DNA from: Peptococcaceae bacterium CEB3
Lineage (GTDB): Bacteria > Bacillota > Desulfitobacteriia > Desulfitobacteriales > Desulfitobacteriaceae
Direction: 5' to 3'
NCBI GenBank assembly: GCA_001029295.1
Contig: LDXJ01000047.1
Coordinates: 1-64,000, forward strand
DNA: 64,000 nucleotides
The stretch's first letter is position 1, and each line of letters opens with the position of its first letter. Below, piece by piece: positions 1 to 7,796 of this stretch. A program made the position numbers and the translations under genes. The notes under the pieces were generated by a model that saw nothing but the letters and a program-made list of their open reading frames with translations, did not search any database and had not been told where the DNA came from.

Positions 1-43
1 CTTGCGTAAGCCCTTTAATCCGTACTTTCTGAGTAGCAAACAT
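1..43 (-). CDS. 5' end of an unidentified gene (cut by window edge)
   Basis: Only the first 14 codons are inside the window, reading MFATQKVRIKGLTQ on the minus strand. The start is supported by a strong GAGGGGGTG ribosome binding site about 8 bases before the ATG. Too little is visible to name a product. About 200 bases upstream lies an operator-like site shared with the IclR-type gene at 329, so this gene is probably a target of that regulator (inference). Confidence 0.5.
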   Translation of the reverse strand, partial: MFATQKVRIKGLTQ

Positions 44-248
44 TTCTTTTTCACCCCCTCGCTAGTGATCTTGGCCTTCTTCGTTTGCATGTCGTGTTTT
101 ATGATGACTGTTCGGCCATATTCTACCACAAAGGGAGGACAATAGTTTGAAATTCTTTGCGGAAGCGCTCTCATCCCCGGAATCGAATTCCGAGGTTTTC
201 CCGCGCACGTTCTATAATAATGAGATCTTGATTCTCCCACCAGCCATA

Positions 249-274
249 TGTTCCGTTAGCAGGAATACCGTTCC
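249..274. promoter_or_regulatory. Putative IclR operator ahead of the left-edge gene
   Basis: Three half-sites with the layout TGTTCC-N7-GGAATA-N2-GTTCC, followed by GCAA. The same layout recurs at 1176-1201 in front of the regulator's likely start. It contains the near-palindrome GGAATACCGTTCC. It lies between the divergently placed IclR gene end and the minus-strand gene at the window edge. Confidence 0.5.
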
Positions 275-328
275 GCAAATTGGGGACAGCAAGCCCCTTT
301 TCCCATGGCGCCGAAGGCTGCTGCTCTT

Positions 329-1099
329 TCACCCCGTGTATCCCAGTTTGGCGGAAATAGTTCCGGCAGCCTGTTTAACCAATTGGGTCAGGGTGCTTAA
401 AGTCTCAGGAGTGAAGCGGAAAGACGGTCCGCCGATTGTCAAGCCGGCAATCACCTCCTTGTATTCATCAAAAATAGGCGCGGCTAGAGCGGTAACCCCG
501 AGGTCGACTTCACCGACGGTGATGGCTATGCCCTGCGTGCGGATCTGAGCCAGTTCCTCCCGAAGTGCATCGGTTCGCATGAGTTGCAGATCACTGAGTC
601 TGAGCAGGCGTTCACTTTTCAGATATTGCTCAATAAATTCGGGGGACTGAAAGGCTAAGAGTACTTTTTTGGATGCGCCGCAATGCAGGGGCAAATTGTT
701 GCCGAGGGAGGTTTTCCAGGTGATGGCTTGGGTTCCTTCGACAATTTCAATGGCCACACCGGACATCCCGTCCCGAATGGTCAAGATTACCGATTCCCCC
801 GAAAGGTCGGCCAGATTCTGCATCACGGGACGAGAGACTTTGCCCAGTTTCATCTGGTTGGCGGCGATTCGCCCTAAGACCAGGACCTTGGGCCCCAATG
901 AGTATTTTTTTGTCACAGGGTCCGCTTCCACAAAGCCGTGGTGGAGGAGGGATGCCAGCAGACGGTGGATTACGCTCTTGGCAAGTCCGAATTCTTGGCT
1001 AAGCTCGGTGACCCCCCAGGTGGGTTTTTCGTTGGTAAAAGCGAGCAAAACCATCAAAGCTCTGTCTACTGTCTGTAAACGTTCTGATTCTCTCTCTAT
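329..1099 (-). CDS. IclR-family transcriptional regulator
   Basis: About 256 residues with the IclR layout: an N-terminal winged helix (the stretch around WGVTELSQEFGLAKSVIHR) and a C-terminal effector-binding domain (around LTIRDGMSGVAIEIVEG and the ALAAPIFDEY region). The open frame runs to 1240, but the extra 47 codons have no IclR similarity, and an operator-like repeat sits inside them at 1176-1201. No ATG, GTG or TTG occurs in frame between that operator and the helix-turn-helix. The best-placed start is an ATA at 1099-1097, eight bases after a GGGGGG ribosome binding site, which is either a rare AUA start or a mutated ATG. Family members bind small aromatic or carboxylic acids. The effector is not predictable here. 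Probable targets are itself and the gene at the left edge. Confidence 0.8.
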   Translation of the reverse strand: MERESERLQTVDRALMVLLAFTNEKPTWGVTELSQEFGLAKSVIHRLLASLLHHGFVEADPVTKKYSLGPKVLVLGRIAANQMKLGKVSRPVMQNLADLSGESVILTIRDGMSGVAIEIVEGTQAITWKTSLGNNLPLHCGASKKVLLAFQSPEFIEQYLKSERLLRLSDLQLMRTDALREELAQIRTQGIAITVGEVDLGVTALAAPIFDEYKEVIAGLTIGGPSFRFTPETLSTLTQLVKQAAGTISAKLGYTG

Positions 1100-1175
1100 G
1101 GTTATTTCCCCCCATACACGGATTTTGGCGGCGCAGATCCATGTTTCAGTTTGGGTTTCAGAGGTCTCCCCTCTC

Positions 1176-1201
1176 TGTTCCCGTAATAGGAACAATGTTC
1201 C
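1176..1201. promoter_or_regulatory. Putative IclR autoregulatory operator
   Basis: Layout TGTTCC-N7-GGAACA-N2-GTTCC, then GCAC: identical spacing to the site at 249-274. It includes the palindrome GGAACAATGTTCC (1189-1201). Its position about 77 bases upstream of the proposed ATA start fits autoregulation. Confidence 0.5.
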
Positions 1202-1203
1202 GC

Positions 1204-1525
1204 ACACCAAGATAATAGCAAATTTTCTCCTGAGAATCATCTATTTGCGGCTCAGTGGTTGAACTTAAGCCCTGGGTGGTGTGGATGCAGGTGCCGGCGG
1301 CGGGGACGGCAGCGGGAGCGGCGCTGCGGACGAAACGACAAAGGGTCTCGTCCACATAAGAGTGCTGGAAAGTGCAAGATAGCCACAGGACCTTGATCCA
1401 AAGGCGACGATATAACCCATCAATTGGTAATCGGATATCTCGAAAGGCCATGAATTCCCTCACTATTCTTCTGCGTGCTGCGTCCCACACGGGAATTAGC
1501 TAGCCAAATCCTTTTCTGCTTAGTT
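1204..1525. other. Intergenic stretch without a recognisable gene
   Basis: Upstream region of the IclR-type gene, up to the left end of the IS element. It has open frames on the minus strand but none has a ribosome binding site or a recognised domain. A promoter for the regulator should lie here. I cannot place its boxes with confidence. Confidence 0.4.
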
Positions 1526-1531
1526 CAATAG

Positions 1532-3496
1532 TGATTCCAGTGCAGAAACCCCCTGATTTTTTGGTCCAAAGGCAGGAATTGGCCCCTGGTATGCCGAATT
1601 GTACAGTATGACGGAGATATTATGAGGTATCTGGATATATTCTGTATATATGGTTATTTGAGGTGATTGTTGCCATGTTTAGAGAGAATACGTTACATAG
1701 ACAAGAGAAATTGTTTAATAATTTGAGTGGAATGGACCCCCGCTATAAAAAGAGACTGGAAGAAAGTTGGGCTGGACTGTTTTATAAGCATGTTTTTTGT
1801 CAGATTGACGAGAGGTTGTTTTCTCCTCTTTATTCGAGTGATAATGGACGTCCCAATTTTCCTATCAACATCTTGGTTGCGCTCGAAATCATCAAGCATT
1901 TGAAGAACTTTACGGATGAAGTGCTTTTTGATGCGTTTGCCTACGACTTTCAAATTTCCTACGCCTTGGGCCTACGTAATATCGGCGAACGTTATTTTGC
2001 ACGCAGAACCTTCTATGATTTTCGGGCCAGACTGTATCAATACACCTTGGAACACCCCAAGGAAGGAAGTGTGATCTTTCAACAGTTTGAAACACTCGTT
2101 CAGCACTTCATTGAAGTCGCTCAACTGGATACCGAGGAACAGAGAATGGATTCAACTCAGATTATGTCGAACATCAAGCGGGCTGGGCGACTCGCCTTGG
2201 CTTATGATGTTTTGCTTCAAGGAATCAAGGCATGTCCCTTAGAAATCCTTGGTTCTGAGTTTAAAGAGGTCTTAGATCCACATTACAAGACGAACCTTCT
2301 CTATAAATTGAAAGATACCGAAGCCTCGTCACGCCTGGAAAAACTCTTGAATTTAGGCGGTGAATTAAGCCAACTCGTAAAAGACAACTTGGAATTACAA
2401 GGGCGTCTAGAAATTCAAGTACTCGTTCGCTTTATAAAGGAACAAACGGTTCATGATGACGAACGTAACGTGTGGCTCGCGAAAGAAAATAAAGATATCA
2501 CCGCAAGTTCCCTTCAATCCGCTTTCGACGCAGAGGCAACATATCGGAAAAAGGCGGGCAAGAGTCACGTTGGCTTTGTGGTCAATCTCACCGAGACCTG
2601 CGCTGATAATAATCCTGTTCAAATTGTGACAGATTACCAAGTGGAGCCCAATAGCACAAGTGATGTTAAAATGGCCGGTGAGAGTCTCGAAAAACTCCAA
2701 GGAACAACTCCAATGAACGATCTTTACGTGGACGGTGGGTATTATAGCAGCGATCTCGTGAAAAAAGCGGAAGGACAGGGAGTTCAACTCCATTACACGG
2801 ATATGACGGGGCGGAACGTCACCTCGAACAAACTGCCTTATAACGTTTTTAATATTGAACACTTCGAAAGGATCTTGAGCTGTCCGAAATTGCAGGAACC
2901 CTTGCGGAGTAACTTTGATTCCAAGAGCGGCATCTTGAGCGCCCACTTTGACCTAAACGTCTGTACTCCATGTCCCTTAAAGGATCAATGTCCGGTCAAG
3001 TTTCAAAAAAGGGATACCGTATTGCGCGTCAGCCAGAAAAGCCTCATGGCCGAAAATACTCGTTTAATCCTGATGGATAAAAAGGATCGAAGCGAAAACG
3101 GTAGTAAACGGGCCGCTATCGAAGGAACCAATTCCGCTTTTAAACGGGCGCATGGAGCTGGGAAACTTAAAGTTAGAGGTTTAGTACGCTGTAGTTTGGT
3201 TATGGGCTTGAAAACGATCGCTCATAACTTCCACCAGATCGTTCGTTTCCTCCAAGGTGATACTCGTCAAAAGTGCAGAAAAAATGTAGACTTACACCAA
3301 GGGACACTTGCGACCATTTAGAGAAAATGACGGGTTGGAGAGAAGAAATACCTCCTCGCATAACGAAAATAGCGCTATTTTCTAAGAGTATTCCCTGATC
3401 TTGAGGAGCGCAGGATCTACAAGCTGGCAAAAGTCGTTTGGATGGGCAGTCAAATGGGAATGAGACTGCTATCTTTTAGACTTTTTGCAGTGAAAT
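1532..3496 (+). mobile_element. IS1182-family insertion sequence, apparently complete
   Basis: One transposase gene flanked by imperfect terminal inverted repeats: ATTCCAGTGCAGAAA on the left (from 1534) and, read on the opposite strand, ATTTCACTGCAAAAA at the right end (to 3496). The hexamer CAATAG directly repeats at 1526-1531 and 3497-3502 and may be the target duplication, though its exact length is uncertain because the repeat edges are fuzzy. The right end lies inside the 3' end of the radical SAM gene at 3476. A 3'-end remnant of a close relative lies at 8701-9080. Confidence 0.8.
1675..3321 (+). CDS. IS1182-family DDE transposase
   Basis: About 548 residues, full length for the family. 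The N-terminal DUF772-type region (FSPLYSSDNGRPNFPINILV) is followed by a DDE core (VDGGYYSSDLVKKAE, then ERSENGSKR/AIEGTNSAFKRAHGAGKLKVRGL near the C-terminus) and a zinc-like Cys cluster (VCTPCPLKDQCPVKF). The ATG at 1675 follows a GAGGTG box by 9 bases. It is preferred over the GTG at 1663. Function: cut-and-paste transposition of the element that carries it. The frame is intact, so the element may be active. Confidence 0.9.
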   Translation: MFRENTLHRQEKLFNNLSGMDPRYKKRLEESWAGLFYKHVFCQIDERLFSPLYSSDNGRPNFPINILVALEIIKHLKNFTDEVLFDAFAYDFQISYALGLRNIGERYFARRTFYDFRARLYQYTLEHPKEGSVIFQQFETLVQHFIEVAQLDTEEQRMDSTQIMSNIKRAGRLALAYDVLLQGIKACPLEILGSEFKEVLDPHYKTNLLYKLKDTEASSRLEKLLNLGGELSQLVKDNLELQGRLEIQVLVRFIKEQTVHDDERNVWLAKENKDITASSLQSAFDAEATYRKKAGKSHVGFVVNLTETCADNNPVQIVTDYQVEPNSTSDVKMAGESLEKLQGTTPMNDLYVDGGYYSSDLVKKAEGQGVQLHYTDMTGRNVTSNKLPYNVFNIEHFERILSCPKLQEPLRSNFDSKSGILSAHFDLNVCTPCPLKDQCPVKFQKRDTVLRVSQKSLMAENTRLILMDKKDRSENGSKRAAIEGTNSAFKRAHGAGKLKVRGLVRCSLVMGLKTIAHNFHQIVRFLQGDTRQKCRKNVDLHQGTLATI

Positions 3497-5047
3497 CAAT
3501 AGTATATTTCCTATTTTTGCTATAGCTCTCTCAACCCGTTCATCTGCTTGTTGATCCGTGAACAGTTGCTCTGCTTCGAGCGCCTTTAAGCTGTCTTCAA
3601 AGGTCTGCCGCAAAACGATGTTGGCTTCTTGGTCCTTTGCCCTGGCACCGATGGGCTCCATAAATTTTCCACTCCAGATCCCGGCCATCCTGTTAAAAAT
3701 GAAATTCGTTGTTTCTCGCATAATTTTAGCCAGAACCGCCACCTTCGGATCTTCAATTGAAGTCAGCCCCTCATAATCCAGGGAGGGATCGATTTTCAGA
3801 CGGCCTTCCTGTTCTAATTTGCGGTAAGCTAGGGTTCCTTTCAAAATAATTTGGTGATGGTAAAGAACGTTTGCCGTAACTATGAGGTTATTGAGCAAGT
3901 CGTTACGCATGAGAAATTCATAATTCGCGCGTACATCCGTCAGTGATGAATCCGGCTCAAACATTATAAATCCGATGTTGGGTTCAATCCCGTGCCGGCG
4001 CAGAATCTGGATGGCCCTCTCATTTTGGGCTACGGTGGTCATTTTGTTCAACCTTTTCAGAGATTCATCCCTGCCACTTTCTAATCCGATCAGGATATCA
4101 CGCAGACCCGCTGCAACTAGCACCCTGATCGTTTCATCGTGGATGTCGTTAACCCGGGCCTCGATGCCAAAATGCACATTTCGTGATTGCAGGAGTTCAG
4201 CCAAGCGTAACGCTCGCACCTGGCCTCTTTGACCCGGACCGAAAAAGTTGGGATCGGTAAAATAGAAATCTCGCTTTTCCCATTTGGCGATAATACTGTC
4301 TATCTCCTCGGCTATATTTTCCGGACTGCGCGCCCGCCAGCGCGCCGCCTGACCATAAAAAGAATTGATGTAACAAAAGGTGCACCCGCCATAACATCCC
4401 CGGCTTCCCATTAAGTTTACCTCAGGCAGACGAAACATGGCTTCCGTACGGACAGGAAAGGGAAGAGCATCCAGGTTTTCCATCGGTTCACGCCTCCGGC
4501 AAACCATTTTCCCGGACTCGTTTCGCAGAGCCAGACCGGATAGATCTCCGGAATTCGCGAGGTCGGAACTCTTTTCGTCATTAGCGAGTCCAGCTCTGTT
4601 TCTATGGAGAGTCCGGCTGGCAAATGCCTCAGAGAGTTCGGCAAAGGTGAGCTCTGGTTCGCCCAGGATGACTGAATCGATGGCCTGACATTTCGACAAA
4701 ATATCTTCGGGAGCCATCGTAGGATAAAACCCGTAAACCGTAACATATGAAGTGAGCTCCTTTGCTTTCGCCTGTTCCAGAAAAGCGAAGAGTGATGCAT
4801 CATTCTGCCAGTGATAGACCATGTTTACACCCAGAATATCTGGCTGGAAAACCTCGATCCTGTTTTCGATCTCCATGTAGGAAAGCCTATCGAGGTATCC
4901 CTCGACAATCTCCACCTCATGTCCTTTACTCTGAAGCATACCGGCGACATAACCGGTTAGCAAACAGGAGGAAAGGGGTGTATTGGCAATATCGTTACAC
5001 CGATCGACATTGAGAGCCCTGGGATGCTCCAATAAAAGGATTTTCAT
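3476..5047 (-). CDS. bzaE: B12-binding radical SAM protein, BzaE-like
   Basis: About 523 residues. The N-terminal 140 residues form a cobalamin-binding Rossmann domain (LLTGYVAGMLQSKGHEVEIV, then DILGVNMVYHW). The radical SAM core has the CX3CX2C cluster in GSRGCYGGCTFCYINS. It is last in a run of genes matching the known anaerobic benzimidazole order bzaB-cobT-bzaC-bzaD-bzaE. In that pathway BzaD and BzaE are needed for ring methylation of hydroxybenzimidazole intermediates toward dimethylbenzimidazole, the cobamide lower ligand. Start: ATG 5047, 9 bases after a GAGG box and just past the bzaD stop. The last six codons (ISLQKV) lie within the right end of the neighbouring IS, so the native C-terminus has been replaced. 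Other B12-radical SAM methylases look alike. The name rests mainly on context. Confidence 0.7.
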   Translation of the reverse strand: MKILLLEHPRALNVDRCNDIANTPLSSCLLTGYVAGMLQSKGHEVEIVEGYLDRLSYMEIENRIEVFQPDILGVNMVYHWQNDASLFAFLEQAKAKELTSYVTVYGFYPTMAPEDILSKCQAIDSVILGEPELTFAELSEAFASRTLHRNRAGLANDEKSSDLANSGDLSGLALRNESGKMVCRRREPMENLDALPFPVRTEAMFRLPEVNLMGSRGCYGGCTFCYINSFYGQAARWRARSPENIAEEIDSIIAKWEKRDFYFTDPNFFGPGQRGQVRALRLAELLQSRNVHFGIEARVNDIHDETIRVLVAAGLRDILIGLESGRDESLKRLNKMTTVAQNERAIQILRRHGIEPNIGFIMFEPDSSLTDVRANYEFLMRNDLLNNLIVTANVLYHHQIILKGTLAYRKLEQEGRLKIDPSLDYEGLTSIEDPKVAVLAKIMRETTNFIFNRMAGIWSGKFMEPIGARAKDQEANIVLRQTFEDSLKALEAEQLFTDQQADERVERAIAKIGNILLISLQKV

Positions 5048-5056
5048 CAAACTGCC

Positions 5057-5881
5057 TCACTTCCTTATTTCCTGCCACATGAAAACATTTTGGTCAAGAT
5101 GGAGTGTTTCAAGCCGATATCTTAAGGTTTCAAAAGGTTTAGGATTGTAATAAACCGGATACAGCAAATCCGTCTGTTCGTCAATCACTCCCTGCTCCTT
5201 GGCTATCTGCTCAATCGGCGTGCCGGGTAGAATCCGGATGTTATTCAAAACGACAGTGCCCAGATCTTTTTTAGGACTGTGTAGCTCATAGAGCCTGTCC
5301 AGAAGACTGATTCCTTTTTCAATGGTTCTTTTAGATTCTCCAGGAACGTTTACCATAAAATGATAGACACTCAATACATCGGTACGGGCGGTCAGACGGG
5401 CAGCTCTTAAAATGTCCGCTTCCACGAGGTGTTTGCGCAGTACATCCAGGGAGTCCATTGAAGAAAGGAGAGCCGGGAAAGATGTTTCCGCCTCTCCAAC
5501 AATCCCGTAATCAATCTCTGGCAGCTCCTGCAAAAGACGTTTCGGAAAAAGAGAAAATCCGGTTCCTCCGACAATCAGCCTGGCGTGAGGCCAAACCGCA
5601 GCAATCAGGCGAACGGTGACCACAAACGGCGGAATCAGCGAGCTGGTTTTGTTGGCTAGGGGATCGATATTGCGTAAGGAGAGCCCTACGACACCGGGTT
5701 GGAAGGTTAAAAGCTTCTCCTTTAGAGCTGCAAACGGATCCTGGGCCAGATTCATGTCCAGAATCTCAACCACGTGACCATAACCCTTGAGGACACTGGC
5801 AAGAGTAACGATGCCAATAGGATAAACTTTCTCCTGAGAAATCCCTTCAACCGAAGGGGTCTGGATCATTAAAACACGCAT
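5057..5881 (-). pseudogene. bzaD: BzaD-like B12-radical SAM protein lacking its radical SAM core
   Basis: The frame is open for 274 codons but the protein is about 170 residues shorter than its family. Residues 1-135 are a cobalamin-binding domain (YPIGIVTLASVLKGYGHVVE, then IDYGIVGEAETSFPALL). The sequence then jumps at about SSMDSLDVLRKH straight to the C-terminal part of a radical SAM barrel (FMVNVPGESKRTIEKGI). No CX3CX2C cluster exists anywhere, so no 4Fe-4S cluster for SAM cleavage can form. The likely cause is an in-frame internal deletion. It sits 9 bases downstream of bzaC and 9 bases upstream of bzaE. A ribosome binding site (GGAG) precedes the ATG. Probably non-functional as a methylase. 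A retained cobalamin-binding role cannot be excluded. Confidence 0.7.
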
Positions 5882-5890
5882 AATTTCATT

Positions 5891-7432
5891 TCACTCCAAT
5901 AGCAGCAAGGCAAAATACCTGACATAGTCGCCTTGCTGAGATAACGTTCTGAGGCTAAGCCCCGCTCGCCGCACAGTTTCATAGACATCAATACCCGCTC
6001 CCTCCATGGAGGGTCGGGCATCTCGCGTATTGCAGCATATCCCCTCCGTCGAGCAGGTCTCACAGAGGGCACAGGGTCCCGCCCAGTAGGCAAAAGCTTT
6101 GTAAAAACCAGCCTTAAAGGCTTGTTTCTCCGCCAACAAGACCTGGCGTTGGAAGCTCCTGGCCGGTGGCTCTCCTTCCAAAAGCGCTGCCAGGGTATAG
6201 TCTTGCAGTACCTCTCGAGTTTTTTGAGGGGAGGGACTGTTGGGCGGACAGTGAGGTTTCCCATAACGGTCACAGCCATATTGGCAACGAAGATCCGCCC
6301 AATTCGGGACATGAATGCGCATCGTGGGAACCAACACAACCTCTTTGAATCCCAAAGTCTTAATCCTGGCTTGCAAAAGGGCCTTGGCATCAAGACGGAG
6401 ACTTTCAAGGTTTTCGATCTTCTGAGCGGCAAAAATGACAGCCGTGTCTGTCGTCAGCGGCAGAAGCTCTGTCGTGGTGAGTCTTTGGCGGGCCAGTTCT
6501 TCCCGGACCCAGGTTTCGGAAAAAACTATCCCATTATAGGTATGGATGAACATGTTTAAGTCAAACAGACCGGCTTTTTCCGGATGGTGTTCAGAAAAGA
6601 AATCATGGACCAGTATAACTCCATCCGGTTTAAGACATCTGGCCGCTCTCTCCAGAACCGTCGGAATCTCGTCTTGTGAATAAGCATGCAGGATATTGGA
6701 AAGGATGACCAGATCAAAGCCTTCCTGAGCAAGAGGCCAAGGCTCTAAAATATTGGCTGGACAATAGGTCAAACGTTCCCCAAATCCTCGCTCGTCCATT
6801 ATCTCCCGTGTGTAGTCCAGCACGTGAGGCAGGTCAAGAAGTGTTGCCGTCAGTGCAGGAAAATGCTCCAGAAAACCGCCGGCCATGGCACCGGAACCCG
6901 CCCCGACATCGAGAATCTTCCCGGAAAGGGGTAGCCCCTCAAAAAAAGGAAGAATCTCGATAACCTTAATCTGAGCCACATTGTCCATCGCCTTGATATA
7001 TTTCCGCACACGACGGGCTAATAGTTCGGGATCTTCCTCTGGCGGACCATAGTAGGTCCTTTCGCCTGCCGCCAGGCTTTTAGCTAGATGTTGCCATCCG
7101 GTTTTGAGATACTTGCGCCACAGGATAGAGTCTCCCTGGTAATGGTTCTTACCTGTAACAAGATACTCACTGGCCAGTTTCGTGTTAAAATAGCGGGTCC
7201 CATTCCCAGTCAGTAACCCTAGGGCGCAGAGGGCTTGGAGAAACCGCTCCAGTCCCCTTTGGGCAACAGGCAGAGTGTTGACCAGCTCGAAAACGGTTTT
7301 TCCGCTCAGGTCGAGCTTGTCGAAAATTTCAAGTTCGACAGCCGTAAACAGAGTTTCGGAAAGCCAATACCCCGTGGCGAGGTCTTCCAAGTACTGAGGC
7401 CCGGCCTCCTGGGGATTATAATGAAATGTCAT
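5891..7432 (-). CDS. bzaC: BzaC-like SAM-dependent O-methyltransferase fused to a DUF2284 domain
   Basis: 513 residues, intact. Residues 1-90 resemble the dimerisation/winged-helix domain of plant-type O-methyltransferases. Residues about 160-330 are the methyltransferase fold with the SAM loop ILDVGAGSGAMAGGF. Residues about 355-513 match the DUF2284 putative metal-binding family, with cysteines in RCQYGCDRYGKPHCPPN and a cluster GPCALCETCSTEGICC. In the anaerobic benzimidazole pathway BzaC methylates the hydroxyl of 5-hydroxybenzimidazole to the methoxy form. The DUF2284 part suggests a bound metal or Fe-S cofactor of unknown role. The ATG overlaps the stop of the degraded cobT as ATGA, so the two were translationally coupled. 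The assignment depends on the operon context. By sequence alone it is a generic O-methyltransferase. Confidence 0.7.
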   Translation of the reverse strand: MTFHYNPQEAGPQYLEDLATGYWLSETLFTAVELEIFDKLDLSGKTVFELVNTLPVAQRGLERFLQALCALGLLTGNGTRYFNTKLASEYLVTGKNHYQGDSILWRKYLKTGWQHLAKSLAAGERTYYGPPEEDPELLARRVRKYIKAMDNVAQIKVIEILPFFEGLPLSGKILDVGAGSGAMAGGFLEHFPALTATLLDLPHVLDYTREIMDERGFGERLTYCPANILEPWPLAQEGFDLVILSNILHAYSQDEIPTVLERAARCLKPDGVILVHDFFSEHHPEKAGLFDLNMFIHTYNGIVFSETWVREELARQRLTTTELLPLTTDTAVIFAAQKIENLESLRLDAKALLQARIKTLGFKEVVLVPTMRIHVPNWADLRCQYGCDRYGKPHCPPNSPSPQKTREVLQDYTLAALLEGEPPARSFQRQVLLAEKQAFKAGFYKAFAYWAGPCALCETCSTEGICCNTRDARPSMEGAGIDVYETVRRAGLSLRTLSQQGDYVRYFALLLLE

Positions 7433-7757
7433 TCTCTCTTCACTCCAGACTCATCTCGGGTAACGCCGGCGTCCTCAAAGGTAAGCATTTTACCCATCCG
7501 TGGGTTACTTCCTGTGGAAAAGCACTTACTCCCTCGGCCACAACTCCATGGTTTCCCGCCATGGTCACGACAGTTTTTTCCTTCACAGACGGTTTGAGGG
7601 TCCGTTTGATCGCGGCCAACTGTTCCGCTAGGTTCAGGAGTTCCCCCAAACTTCCCCGGGGAATGGCTAAGTTGTTCAGGTGGTTTCTGGCCTTCAAGCG
7701 CCATTCACCGCTGACAGGCTTGATTCCGTGGATTGTTTCTGCTAAAGTCAACTCCAT
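7429..7757 (-). pseudogene. cobT: cobT remnant with large internal deletion
   Basis: CobT transfers phosphoribose from nicotinate mononucleotide to the benzimidazole lower ligand and is normally about 350 residues. Here the first about 95 residues are recognisable (KPRGSLG-type start region AIPRGSLGELLNLAEQLAAI, then VVTMAGNHGVVAEGVSAFPQEVT). The sequence then jumps to what looks like the C-terminal tail (MLTFEDAGVTRDESG) in another frame, which ends at 7429 in an ATGA overlap with bzaC. About 230 residues, including the catalytic glutamate region, are missing and the join is out of frame. ATG 7757 follows GGAGAGG by 9 bases. It cannot encode an active enzyme. Confidence 0.8.
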
Positions 7758-7796
7758 TTTTTGAAACCTCTCCAGCAATTATTTACGATCGCCCTG

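Noticed and set aside
147-548. 133-codon plus-strand frame at the left end
   Set aside because: It lies antisense to the IclR-type gene over much of its length, has no ribosome binding site that fits and no recognisable domain.
1158-1490. 110-codon minus-strand frame upstream of the IclR gene
   Set aside because: No ribosome binding site or family match; it overlaps the operator and the likely promoter region.
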